From UBA6623 sp965238125 (lineage in GTDB: Bacteria > Acidobacteriota > Terriglobia > Bryobacterales > UBA6623): DNA of 64,000 bases. Both the position numbers and the translations under genes were made by a program. The stretch covers positions 4,898,001-4,962,000 of the forward strand of contig OZ250179.1 in NCBI GenBank assembly GCA_965238125.1, in the 5' to 3' direction. Every line of letters starts with the position of its first letter. Within the stretch, counting starts at the first letter, position 1. Positions 56,176 through 64,000 of this stretch are shown here, piece after piece. Below the pieces are notes generated by a model, which was not told where the DNA came from, made no database searches, and was given only the letters and a program-made list of their open reading frames with translations.

Positions 56176-56805
56176 ATGGGAACACCGAAAGGAAAGCGCC
56201 GCGATTTCGAAGCATTGGAGAAACGCCGTTTCGAAGCGATGCGTTTGCTCGATGAAGGACTCAATCAGTCCGAAACCGCCAGGCGTCTGACAGTCGCCCG
56301 CCAAACCGTCAGTGAGTGGCGACGACAGTACCTGGCGCAAGGCGAGGCCGGGCTGCGCAAGGCCGGCCGCGCCGGCCGCAAGCCGCTATTAGACGCCACG
56401 CAGCTCGAACGCCTGGAGATCCTGCTGCTCGAAGGCCCCGAGGCGCACGGCTTCCCGACGCCGTTGTGGAGCTGTCCGCGGGTGGCTCGTCTGATCCGAG
56501 ACGAGTTCGGCGTGCGCTATCACGAGGGCCATGTCTGGAAGATCCTGCGGGCGCTCGGCTGGAGCCCGCAACGCCCGGTCGGCAAAGCCCGCGAGCGCAA
56601 CGAAGAGGCCATCCGCGACTGGAAGTGCAAGAGGTGGCCGGCCATTAAAAAAAAGCCCGCAAACAAGACCGCACGATCGTCTTCATCGACGAAAGCGGAT
56701 GGAGTCAGAAGCCGCATCGTTGCCGCACCTGGGCGCCGCGCGGCGAGACGCCGCTGCTGGAGTTCAACTTCAATTGGCAGAAGCTTTCGGTGTCGGCCGG
56801 GTTGA
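56176..56805 (+). CDS. IS630 transposase, N-terminal frame (copy 3)
   Basis: Starts MGTPKGKRRDFEALEKRRFE with the helix-turn-helix LNQSETARRLTVARQTVSEW. The frame runs beyond the slippery run (ATTAAAAAAAAGCCC near 56646) because the TGA found in copies 1 and 2 is here GGA. The 45 or so residues after the run are therefore not family sequence; the biologically meaningful product uses the -1 frame. Confidence 0.8.
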   Translation: MGTPKGKRRDFEALEKRRFEAMRLLDEGLNQSETARRLTVARQTVSEWRRQYLAQGEAGLRKAGRAGRKPLLDATQLERLEILLLEGPEAHGFPTPLWSCPRVARLIRDEFGVRYHEGHVWKILRALGWSPQRPVGKARERNEEAIRDWKCKRWPAIKKKPANKTARSSSSTKADGVRSRIVAAPGRRAARRRCWSSTSIGRSFRCRPG

Positions 56806-57191
56806 CGTTGCGCAACTTTTACTTTCGGCTCTATCCCGGCGCGATTGGCGAGTTGGAGGTCATCGACTTTCTGCAGGCCTTGGTTCGCCACATGGACGGC
56901 CCGTTGATGATCGTCTGGGACCGCTTGCCGGCGCATCGCAGTCGGATGGTGCGAGAGTTCATTGAACTCTCGCAAGGCCATATCGTGACGGAGTATTTGC
57001 CGGCGTATGCGCCGGAGCTGAATCCGGTGGAATACATCTGGGCGTACTGGAAACAGCACGAGTTGCCGAACGTCTGTCCGAAGGACTACTGGGAACTCGA
57101 CGAACGTGCCCGCAAAACGCTGCGGCGCATGCGCCGCAAACCGCGCTTGATTACCGCTTTCTGGAAACAGTCTTCTCTTTGTCTCGATTGA
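56790..57191 (+). CDS. IS630 transposase, catalytic frame (copy 3)
   Basis: Catalytic part with Asp in IVWDRLPAHRS and Glu in ELNPVEYIWAYWK. The true shifted reading begins earlier, near 56650 (RTIVFIDESGWSQKPHRC, giving the first Asp); 56790 is only the first Met. No lesions were seen, so the element may still be active. Confidence 0.8.
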   Translation: MSAGLTLRNFYFRLYPGAIGELEVIDFLQALVRHMDGPLMIVWDRLPAHRSRMVREFIELSQGHIVTEYLPAYAPELNPVEYIWAYWKQHELPNVCPKDYWELDERARKTLRRMRRKPRLITAFWKQSSLCLD

Positions 57192-57217
57192 CAGGATATT
57201 ATGCGAGACTCAATAAG

Positions 57218-58880
57218 CCCGCATTTTCAATTTGATGTTTGACATCCCGACCTTCCAGCGGCCTTGAGCGTCTTTATTCATAGGGGCTAGAGCCCGATGA
57301 GGACGCCATGGAGGCCAACACCCAATGGGTGAAAAACAAACCAAGCCATTCCAGCTAAGTTTCAACGGCTTGTTGAAAGTCGATTTCCAGGGATCGCATG
57401 TCACTTCCGACGGTGGCCTGATTTTGGTTCGCGAACTGGACGAGCGGCTCGGTCTCGGGAAGCTGATCGATGAGTATCTCAGCGACTCGCGACAAGGCTT
57501 GAACAAGAAGTTCCCGCTGGCCGATCTGCTGCGCCAGTCGATCTACAGCCGCTTGGCAGGCTACGAGGACGTCAACGACGCCGTCCGAGTGTCGGCTGAC
57601 CCGACGTTTCGCTTGATCGGCTCGCAGAGGAACTGGGATCGCCGAGCGGCCTTGACCTCGACGCTGCATGGCTTCGAGACGGAGATGCTGGCGAGCGAAG
57701 AGAACCTGCTGGGGCTGATGGCGCTGAACCGAGAGCTGGTCGGGCAAGCGGAGGCGTTCGACGACTCCGAGCGGGTCGTTCTGGACATGGACTCCACCGA
57801 GAGTCCGGTCCATGGCCAACAGGAAGGCAGTGCCTACAACGGACACTTCGAGTCGGTCTGCTACCACCCGTTGCTTTTGTTCAACGGTCATGGTGATTGC
57901 CTCGCTGCCAAGCTGCGTCCCGGCAACGTGCACAGCGCCGAGGACTGGGATGAGCTATTGTTGCCGGAGATCGAGCGCCAACAGGCTGCGGGCAAGCAGG
58001 TCGCCTTCCGGGGCGATGCCGCCTTTGCCAAGCCGGAGATCTACGAGGCGCTGGAGGAGCGCGGCGCGGACTACGCGATCCGCATTCCGGCCAATAAGAA
58101 CCTGGAGCTGGAGATCGAAGACATCCTGTTTCGTCCGCCGGGGAGGCCCGGCCGCAAGCCGCTAGTGCGCTACAAGAGCTTTCGCTATCAGGCGGAGAGC
58201 TGGAAGGGGCCGAGACGAGTTGTCGCCAAGGTCGAGCACCACCAGGGCGAGCTATTCGCGCGCGTCGGTTTTATCGTGACGAACATGAGCTTGCCAAGCC
58301 GGTCGGTGGTGCGTTTCTACAACAAGCGCGGCACGGCGGAGCAGTGGATCAAAGAAGGTAAGCAAGCGACGCACTGGACGCGGCTGTCGTGCCATCGCTT
58401 CCGGGCGAACGAGGTGCGCTTGCAGTTAAGCGTGCCGGCCTACAACCTGGGCAACCTGTGGCGGCGACTCGGGTTGCCGCACAGGATCAAGACGTGGTCA
58501 CTGACGAGCTTGCAGCAGCGGTTGATGAAGACGGGCGGCAGATTGGTCAAGCACGCGCGGTACTACTGGTTGCTCTTGGCCGAGGGACATCTGAACCGGC
58601 GGCTGTTTGGCGACATGCTGCGGAGGATCTGGGCGCTGCCTGTGCCGGGTGGTTAGCACCGCACTTGGCGAATGCGAAATCTGTGTACTGAGGACGGAAG
58701 CTCGGAGGGGTGTCTGCGAAATTGACTTCGCAGCGGCGGATCAGCCCCCATGAGGGGCAAGAAGGGGGCTCGATCGGTCCCGCCTCAGCCGCCGCCTCTT
58801 TCGGGTGGAGAAATGGTTGCGCTTCGCCGGGTGAGGGTGTAGACTCGTGCCGTCAGAGGAGCCAAATCGGAAATCCTGGC
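57218..58880 (+). mobile_element. IS1380-family insertion sequence, copy 2
   Basis: Flanked by TAAG at 57214-57217 and 58881-58884. The left duplication begins with the TA that borders IS630 copy 3, so this element inserted exactly at the IS630 edge. The first 147 or so bases equal copy 1 without a mismatch that I can see; most of the gene is diverged; the last 70 bases of the gene are again identical. Confidence 0.9.
57325..58656 (+). CDS. IS1380 transposase (copy 2)
   Basis: 443 residues, same length as copy 1 with scattered replacements. Catalytic residues conserved: VLDMDSTESPVHGQQEGS, FRGDAAFAKPEIYEALEERG, AEQWIKEGKQATHW. Intact. Between codon 14 and about codon 415 most differences from copy 1 appear at third codon positions, with abrupt change to identity on both sides. 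Confidence 0.93.
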   Translation: MGEKQTKPFQLSFNGLLKVDFQGSHVTSDGGLILVRELDERLGLGKLIDEYLSDSRQGLNKKFPLADLLRQSIYSRLAGYEDVNDAVRVSADPTFRLIGSQRNWDRRAALTSTLHGFETEMLASEENLLGLMALNRELVGQAEAFDDSERVVLDMDSTESPVHGQQEGSAYNGHFESVCYHPLLLFNGHGDCLAAKLRPGNVHSAEDWDELLLPEIERQQAAGKQVAFRGDAAFAKPEIYEALEERGADYAIRIPANKNLELEIEDILFRPPGRPGRKPLVRYKSFRYQAESWKGPRRVVAKVEHHQGELFARVGFIVTNMSLPSRSVVRFYNKRGTAEQWIKEGKQATHWTRLSCHRFRANEVRLQLSVPAYNLGNLWRRLGLPHRIKTWSLTSLQQRLMKTGGRLVKHARYYWLLLAEGHLNRRLFGDMLRRIWALPVPGG

Positions 58881-58896
58881 TAAGATTTCTCGACAT

Positions 58897-58950
58897 CTAT
58901 CTGCGGACAGGCGCTATGTAGTTGGCTCCAAGAGACATAGTCACTCTTGG
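58897..58950. repeat. Kinase 3'-flank repeat, copy B
   Basis: CTATCTGCGGACAGGCGCTA, then TGTAGTTGGCTCCAAGAGAC and ATAGTCACTCTTGG. It aligns with the second half of copy A. It begins close to the IS1380 right end, so the insertion may have removed the rest of a further kinase remnant. Confidence 0.5.
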
Positions 58951-59018
58951 GCCCCCGCAGCCAAGCGAACCAATTACGGACGATGCGTCAATCGGAACAG
59001 TTACGGTTGGGGATCCGA

Positions 59019-59098
59019 TGGTAACCGGGTTTCTCATTAGCTAACGGCGAACGAGTGCTATGCAGTCCTTTTCATGGGGATTGGTCCTGCACGTTTCT
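59019..59098. repeat. Kinase 3'-flank repeat, copy C
   Basis: TGGTAACCGGGTTTCTCATT ... AGTGCTATGCAGTCC ... GGATTGGTCCTGCACG, lying just downstream of the stop of the intact kinase gene (minus strand). It is alignable with copy A. Confidence 0.5.
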
Positions 59099-59122
59099 TG
59101 CGCAATCTCATGACGTAGCCCA

Positions 59123-61654
59123 TCACAACTCGAAGAACCGAATCTGATAGGCGCTCTCTGGTTCAAGGGGGTTCGATACCTGGATGAAATAGATGCCTTG
59201 AGGTGTCAGAGCGAAGTTGCGCTCAAAAACCAATTCCAGCAGCTGTGCCTCGTCCCCTCCGTCCACGGGCACCTTCCAAATGCTGTTCAGCCATACATGG
59301 GCTTTTGTGTAGTACAAGAACTCTCCGTCGTGTGACTCAAAGGCGGTAAAACCACCGTGGCGGGTGACCTGGACTGGATCGCCTCCTGCCGCCGGAACTT
59401 TCCAGATCTCATCGCGTCCGCTGCGCGTGGAAGCGAAGTAGACCCATTGACCGTCGTGGGACCAACTAGGCATGTAGTCGTTGCCGGGGTGGGCCGTCAG
59501 GCGGAAAGGCTCCCCGCCGGCGGTATTGATGGCGTAAATATCGCCATGCCCCTCTGGGTAGGAGTCAAAAACGATCCGTTGCCCGTCGGGTGACCAGCGT
59601 GGCGTTCCCGCCCCTCCGTTCGGTTGCAGGAACAAGGGCTTGGCATTCGAGCCGTCCGCGTCGCTCAGCCAGATCCCGGAGGTCCCAGTGCGATCAGATT
59701 CAAACACGATTCGGCTGCCGTCCGGCGAGTACTGGGGGCTGGTGTCGTCGCGCGTCGAGGACAGTCGAGGGCTCGGTGAGCCGATCGCCCCAAGGGGACC
59801 GCCAACGCGAAGCTCCCAGATGTTGGTGTCATAGGTAGACCGGCTATAGGCCAGACGCTTCCCGCGCCAAGAGATCGTCGGGCTGCTCGCCGTTGCACCG
59901 ACGGCCGCAAATGCTTTCGGCTCACGGGTGTCAGGCATCGAGATCTGCCACAGGCGGGACGCCGGGAGGAAACCGGAAGTAAAAACGAGGCGCCGGCCGT
60001 CCGCGGTCCATGCGGAACTGGTCGCCGAACCGACGGAGGTCAGGCGCCGCGGCTCTGTCTGAGCTGTCAGGTCCTCGCCGAGAGGCAGGTGGTAGACCTC
60101 ACTGTCTCCATAGCGAAGGGAGCGCACGAAAGTCAGATTCCGGCCGTCCGGAGAAATAGCGGGGCTCATGTCTCCGATGGACCCCGCCGGTGGCCACGTT
60201 AATTGCCGCTTCTCACCCGTCTCAGTCGACAGAACATAAAGCGCGCCGGCTTCGTCACGCGAGCTCAGGTCCGTCAAGATAAGACTCTTGCTGTCGAGAG
60301 ACCACGCCAGGGCCCCTATCGGGAAGTACTTCCATAGCTTCCGCCAAGGGTCGATCTGAGCGATCTCCCGCTCATGGCCGCCAATCGCGGGGATCAGCAT
60401 TACGCCGGCTCTGCCTCCCGCTTCTGCTACCGCACCCCGCAGGAAAGCGATGAATCGGCCGTCGGGTGACCAAGCGGGATGGGAGTCCACAGCCGGGTTG
60501 CTGGTTAGACGCCGTCGGGTGTCCGATTCGATCTCCTTGACGTAGATATCGAAGTTATCCTGGTTTTCGCCGTCCCAGGAGAAAGCGACCTGGGCGCCGT
60601 CCGGGGAAAAGCTGGGCTCCGCTTCGCTGCCCGGATAGGTGGTGAGCGGGACCACGCGCATGGGCTCTTGGGGGGCTTCGGTTGTGGTCGGCCGGAAGTT
60701 CCAAAAGGCCGCCCCGGCAATCATCAGAACAACCACCGCAGCCGCGGCGACCCAGGCCAATCGTCGTCGCCGGGCTCGCGCCGGAGCTTCCCAGCTCGCC
60801 GCCGTAACGGGTCTGCCGCTCGGTTTGGCGCTGCCCGATTCCGTCCGCCGCTCGAGGGCCCGCAAATCGACGATCATCTCCTCGACGTGCTGGTAGCGGT
60901 CCGCCGCGCCCTTGGCCAGCGCCTTGCCGACCATGAAATCCAACTCTATCGGCAGGCCCGCCCGCAAGGCCGTGATCGGCTCGGGGTCTTCGTTGCCGAT
61001 GGCGTAGAGCACGGCCTCCTGCCGCTCTCCCGCGAATGGCAGCCGCCCCGTTACCATCTCGTAAATCACGACTCCCAGCGACCAAACATCCGTGCGCCGA
61101 TCGGTCGGCTTCCGCCTCGTCTGTTCCGGCGACATATAGGCCGGCGTGCCTAGAATTGTCGCTGTCTTTGTGAGTCTTGATTGCTCGGCGAGTTGCGCCA
61201 GGCCGAAGTCCATGATTTTGACCTGGCCCTCTTCGGTCAGCATCAGATTGGCGGGTTTGATGTCGCGGTGAACGACGCCCCGGTTGTGAGCCGCCTTCAA
61301 GCCCTCGGCGGTCTGGGTGGCGATGTCGATTACCTCGTCGAGTTTGAGTGGGCGATCGCTGATCTTGTCCTTGACCGTCCGGCCCTCGACGTAGGCCATT
61401 GCGAGGAAGGTCTCCCCCTCGGCCTCGTCAATTTCATCGACAGTGCAAATATTGGGATGATCCAACCCCGCCGCCGCCTGCGCCTCGCGAAGAAAGCGTT
61501 CCTTGGCCTCGGCGTCCTCGATAGCATCGGCACGCAGAAATTTCAGCGCGACAGTCCGACGCAGCTTCGTATCCTCGGCCTTGTAAACCACACCCATGCC
61601 ACCCCGGCCGACTTCGGAGAGGACCTTGTAGTGGCTGATGGTGGTGCCAACCAT
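59123..61654 (-). CDS. Ser/Thr protein kinase with TolB-type beta-propeller sensor
   Basis: 843 residues. Complete Hanks-type kinase domain (about 8-275): GRGGMGVVYKAED, VALKF, VVHRDIKPANLML, IMDFGLAQ, GTPAYMSPEQ, TDVWSLGVVIYEMVTGRLPF. A transmembrane helix follows at about 303-325 (WVAAAAVVVLMIAGAAFWNF). The outer part consists of PD40/WD40-like propeller blades with repeated 'SPDG..I.F.S' units (ISPDGRNLTFVRS, YSPDGSRIVFESDRTG, WSPDGQRIVFDS, WSHDGQWVYFASTRSG). The kinase faces the cytoplasm; the propeller probably senses a periplasmic ligand. This architecture is abundant in Acidobacteriota. Single gene. Confidence 0.95.
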   Translation of the reverse strand: MVGTTISHYKVLSEVGRGGMGVVYKAEDTKLRRTVALKFLRADAIEDAEAKERFLREAQAAAGLDHPNICTVDEIDEAEGETFLAMAYVEGRTVKDKISDRPLKLDEVIDIATQTAEGLKAAHNRGVVHRDIKPANLMLTEEGQVKIMDFGLAQLAEQSRLTKTATILGTPAYMSPEQTRRKPTDRRTDVWSLGVVIYEMVTGRLPFAGERQEAVLYAIGNEDPEPITALRAGLPIELDFMVGKALAKGAADRYQHVEEMIVDLRALERRTESGSAKPSGRPVTAASWEAPARARRRRLAWVAAAAVVVLMIAGAAFWNFRPTTTEAPQEPMRVVPLTTYPGSEAEPSFSPDGAQVAFSWDGENQDNFDIYVKEIESDTRRRLTSNPAVDSHPAWSPDGRFIAFLRGAVAEAGGRAGVMLIPAIGGHEREIAQIDPWRKLWKYFPIGALAWSLDSKSLILTDLSSRDEAGALYVLSTETGEKRQLTWPPAGSIGDMSPAISPDGRNLTFVRSLRYGDSEVYHLPLGEDLTAQTEPRRLTSVGSATSSAWTADGRRLVFTSGFLPASRLWQISMPDTREPKAFAAVGATASSPTISWRGKRLAYSRSTYDTNIWELRVGGPLGAIGSPSPRLSSTRDDTSPQYSPDGSRIVFESDRTGTSGIWLSDADGSNAKPLFLQPNGGAGTPRWSPDGQRIVFDSYPEGHGDIYAINTAGGEPFRLTAHPGNDYMPSWSHDGQWVYFASTRSGRDEIWKVPAAGGDPVQVTRHGGFTAFESHDGEFLYYTKAHVWLNSIWKVPVDGGDEAQLLELVFERNFALTPQGIYFIQVSNPLEPESAYQIRFFEL

Positions 61655-62055
61655 CGACGCCCAATTGTACCGCTACCAGATACCTGGTGATAACAATCGT
61701 TCCCACCAACAAACCGCGGAGGGCCCCGCTAGGCCCCTGATCCGGCTCGGTTTCGGTCCTCTCGCGGTGCGGATGCCGGAGGCTCTGATGCCCGTTTGTT
61801 GAATGGGAAATTATTTATCGACAGTAATCCGGCGGTGACACCCGCCGCGGCACATTGCCCAATTCACTTCCGAGACCCACCGCGCAAGGGTCGCGGGGTA
61901 ACTCTAACGTTCTCAGACGATCGTGTTTTTTGGGTCCCGTGCGGGATGGGACCCTTTCGACGAGGGACCCATCAGCGTGGCGACATCCGCTTTGTCTTCC
62001 GTTCAGAGTTCTCTGGTTGCCGAGGCAAGGGGTGGAGTGGGACCGCGCGAACGCT
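61655..62055. other. Intergenic stretch between kinase and flhB remnant
   Basis: About 400 bp without a supportable gene. Open frames at 61796-62129 do not resemble proteins. The kinase promoter should lie at its left end. Confidence 0.4.
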
Positions 62056-62838
62056 CTAAGCGTGATCTCGCTGACATTGTGTTGACACAGACCGATATGA
62101 GGGACGTGTTCTTTCTAGTAAGTTACTGAAAACATTGGTATTGTAGGGTGGAATCAAACCGCTGACCTCTTGATTGGTCATCATGAGCTTCTTGAACGTC
62201 TTACGGCGTTGTCGATAGAGATCGAACACCCCAAGAAACAACAAGACGACGGAAGCCTTGATGAGCAACTCGCCGAGCACGTCTCCAACGCGCGCTACGC
62301 CGGCGGCGAGCGGCATCTTCGGCAGTTCGAGAAGGCCTCCGAGTTCTTCGGAGAGCAACCACCAGAAAACGATTCCGGCGACGGGGATAAGAATCAACGC
62401 TTTGAGCGTCTGCGACAGATTGTCGCCGGGCAGTTGAGAGATTTTCGGGCCCGGGTTGAGGCGCTTGATATCCGGCTGCAGGCGTTTGGGAGACAAGGCA
62501 AAGCCGGTCTGCGCCAACTGGGTCAGCAGACCGATCGTCAGCAACACGGCGGCGTAGATTCCCAGAAACGACATCGGTTTGAGGGCCACCGTGACGAAGA
62601 GAGCGCGGAATTCTTCCAGGGTGATCGAAGGTCGAAATGCGTAGGCGACCAGGCCCCGCATGGCGAGCCGGAGAGATTCGAGGACGTCGCCTCCGTAGAT
62701 GACCACCAGCGCGACCGCGGCCGCGAATTGGAGTGCGGAGGTGAACTCGCGGCTGGAGGCAACCTGACCCTCTTCGCGCGCCTTTTGCTTGCGTCGTGGA
62801 GTGGGTTGCTCGCTGCGTTGCGATTTGTCGGCGGGCAT
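62056..62838 (-). pseudogene. flhB: Flagellar export protein FlhB, C-terminally truncated
   Basis: The first 225 residues are FlhB: the N-terminal basic part (EQPTPRRKQKAREEGQVASS), four transmembrane segments, LSPKRLQPDIKRLNPGPKIS, and the linker KTFKKLMMTNQEV. At about 62163 homology ends and 35 unrelated residues follow. The cytoplasmic FlhB-C domain with the self-cleaving NPTH loop, needed for the switch from hook to filament export, is missing. Start is 61 bp behind the fliR stop, the standard order. Confidence 0.8.
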
Positions 62839-62899
62839 GGCGAAGGCTCAAAAGCGGGCTGACGGCGGCGGAGCGGCCTTATCTCGTTTGCGTAGCCCT

Positions 62900-63679
62900 C
62901 TACGGTCGGACAAGCGCCTCGATGACAAGCCGGGTTTGTTCCGCCAAGTTGTGAAAGAGCCGGGGCCCAAGCAGCGTCACCGGATAGAGAATGGCGATGG
63001 CGCCGACGATCTTCGCCGGAAAAGCCAGAGTCAGCAGTTGGAGGCGGCTGTTGACCTGGTTGAGCAACCCCAGAGTCAGGTCGATGAGCAGAAGCACCGC
63101 CATCACGGGAAAGGCGGCGCGGACGGCGGTCTCAAAGACCGAGCCTCCGAGGTGGACCATCATCAAGGCGTCCGCCGGCCGGGTTTGGAAATGGCCCAGC
63201 GGCCACGATTCCAAGCTTGCCGCGAATGCGCGAACCAAGTAGAGGTGTAGGTCAAAGGCGAAGAACAGCAAGCTGCCCAACAGGGCGAACACGACGTTGA
63301 GAATCGAAGCGTCCACCTGCGTCGTCGGGTCGACCATATTGACGTAGGAATAACCGGCTTGGAATCCGAGAATCTGCGCCGCCAGCCCGAAGACCTCCAG
63401 CAGCAACGCCACCGCGACACCGACCGCGAGTCCGAAGACGGCCTCGGCCATGATGAGGCCGGTCAATGTAAGCAGGGCCGAGGGCTCGTTGAGAAAACCG
63501 ACATCCGGCAGGCCGCGGGCGAGCGGCAGCAGCAAAACGGCCAATGTCAGCGCCAGGACCGCCTTCGGGAGGGCGGGGAACTGACGGCCCCCCGGCAGGG
63601 GCACGAAAGTTACGAGACCGGCGGTACGCGCCAGCAGGAGCATGGCGTTGATGACCCAGGGGAGAGGGATGTCGATCAT
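62900..63679 (-). CDS. fliR: Flagellar export protein FliR
   Basis: 259 residues from ATG at 63679, where conserved sequence begins; the open frame to 63733 lacks similarity. Six hydrophobic segments; ARTAGLVTFVPLPGGRQFP, then GLIMAEAVFGLAVGVAVALL, AAQILGFQAGYSYVNMVDP, VFALLGSLLFFAFDLHLYLV and VNSRLQLLTLAFPAKIVGAI are family blocks. FliR forms the export gate with FliP and FliQ. Neither is encoded upstream; instead a divergent promoter region follows. With flhB truncated, this gene is probably a non-functional leftover despite being intact. Confidence 0.88.
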   Translation of the reverse strand: MIDIPLPWVINAMLLLARTAGLVTFVPLPGGRQFPALPKAVLALTLAVLLLPLARGLPDVGFLNEPSALLTLTGLIMAEAVFGLAVGVAVALLLEVFGLAAQILGFQAGYSYVNMVDPTTQVDASILNVVFALLGSLLFFAFDLHLYLVRAFAASLESWPLGHFQTRPADALMMVHLGGSVFETAVRAAFPVMAVLLLIDLTLGLLNQVNSRLQLLTLAFPAKIVGAIAILYPVTLLGPRLFHNLAEQTRLVIEALVRP

Positions 63680-63785
63680 TTTCCGTGTCTCCGGGGTACA
63701 TGTCTCCGAACCACGTGTCGCCGAATTTCCCATTTCATTAGCTGACCCCCTTGAAGATCGAGTCTGATATCAGGGGCAAACCCCC

Positions 63786-63813
63786 TTGACACCCTCTGTC
63801 CCTGAGCTACAAT
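63786..63813 (+). promoter_or_regulatory. Strong sigma70-type promoter
   Basis: TTGACA at 63786-63791 and TACAAT at 63808-63813 with a 16-bp spacer: a perfect -35 and a 5/6 -10 box. It directs transcription toward the right window edge. Confidence 0.75.
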
Positions 63814-63818
63814 TGCGG

Positions 63819-63840
63819 TAACATAAAGGACGTTATGTTA
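63819..63840. promoter_or_regulatory. Operator-like perfect palindrome downstream of the -10 box
   Basis: TAACATAA, six-base spacer AGGACG, TTATGTTA: an exact 8-bp inverted repeat placed over the expected transcription start. Position and symmetry suggest a repressor site. Confidence 0.6.
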
Positions 63841-63860
63841 GTCCAAATAAACCACTTACC

Positions 63861-63965
63861 ATGCCATCACCGCTGACAGAATCGGATCGCGATCTCTTTC
63901 ACCTCAAGCGCGAGGTTCTCAGGCTGGACCTCGAGAATCCGCCCGCTCGCCGCTGCCTTCTCTGA
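63861..63965 (+). CDS. Short ORF downstream of the promoter, 34 aa
   Basis: MPSPLTESDRDLFHLKREVL, then RLDLENPPARRCLL and a stop, 20 bp after the operator-like palindrome. No clear ribosome site (CCACTTACC precedes the ATG). It may be a leader peptide or the start of a frameshifted gene; the window ends 35 bp later. Function unknown. Confidence 0.3.
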   Translation: MPSPLTESDRDLFHLKREVLRLDLENPPARRCLL

Positions 63966-64000
63966 CCCGAGGAGGCAGGCGCTACTTCAGCGCCGGCTTC

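Larger units (their letters stand above)
56120..57213 (+). mobile_element. IS630-family insertion sequence, copy 3 (diverged)
   Basis: 1,094 bp between TA dinucleotides at 56118-56119 and 57214-57215; ends TTGAGTCTCGCAAAATAGAG and, reversed, TTGAGTCTCGCATAATATCC. Same organisation as copies 1 and 2 but opposite orientation and many substitutions, so it belongs to an older or separately acquired lineage. The A8 slippery run is retained. Confidence 0.9.

Noticed and set aside
61796..62129. Open frames between the kinase and flhB
   Set aside because: Three overlapping short frames with low-complexity translations and no ribosome sites.
62130..62165. tRNA-like sequence at the flhB break considered as a tRNA gene fragment feature
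   Set aside because: The T stem does not pair fully and no acceptor end follows; kept only as a remark in the flagellar finding.

Overview
The window looks like a piece of a GC-rich Gram-negative chromosome, most likely an Acidobacteriota genome of the Bryobacterales/Solibacter type. This is inferred from the combination of paired DUF1501 and DUF1549/DUF1553 cytochrome genes, a TolB-propeller Ser/Thr kinase, and BamA/TamB outer-membrane genes next to ordinary housekeeping operons. No rRNA or complete tRNA was seen. Several intergenic stretches contain recognisable fragments of once larger genes.

Layout. 1-1776: end of a GldG-like ABC-transport auxiliary protein and a DUF4340 protein. 1950-4200: accessory stretch with a frameshifted ORF6N gene, a two-gene unit of a 50-aa hydrophilic peptide and a small membrane protein, and a kinase fragment. 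4246-9658: minus-strand operon DUF1501 - DUF1549/DUF1553 dihaem-type cytochrome - DUF1501. 9742-11765: a group II intron with its reverse transcriptase, lying inside a palindromic repeat. 11793-13212: two tandem Uma2-type genes. 13385-16459: fabD, fabG and a lipoprotein-like 5'-nucleotidase. 16554-18418: a 59-aa membrane protein and an acyl-CoA ligase. 18657-21834: two near-identical IS630 copies bracketing an L,D-transpeptidase gene, followed by a molybdopterin oxidoreductase.

22809-31219: envelope-biogenesis cluster bamA-like, SurA-like chaperone, tamB-like, pcm. 31276-36790: minus-strand operon PIN/TRAM protein - ispD - ispF - gltX - carbamoyltransferase, with a visible promoter. 37150-38061: secreted esterase.

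38200-50300: debris-rich region. It holds NtrC and Ser/Thr-kinase remnants, an IS91-type transposase plus broken integrase split by an IS1380 element, a second DUF1501-DUF1553 pair, a 3' piece of tRNA-Glu, and IS256 and HNH remnants. 50677-54929: RND efflux adaptor and permease. 55024-56007: hspQ and a PilZ protein. 56120-58880: a third, diverged IS630 copy and, directly on its edge, a second IS1380. 59123-61654: intact Ser/Thr kinase with beta-propeller repeats. 62056-63679: fliR and a C-terminally truncated flhB, a flagellar relic. 63786-63965: a strong sigma70-type promoter with a perfect operator-like palindrome.

The housekeeping modules (fatty-acid initiation, isoprenoid synthesis, tRNA charging, outer-membrane assembly) are intact and compact. 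The accessory parts show repeated transposition, nested insertions and decay of paralogous kinase/regulator loci next to the DUF1501/DUF1553 clusters. No CRISPR array, prophage, biosynthetic cluster or recognisable defence island was found. The least explained items are the cytochrome/DUF1501 operons, the carbamoyltransferase of unknown substrate, the palindromic repeat families (one split by the intron), several very small genes, and the promoter/operator at the right edge.
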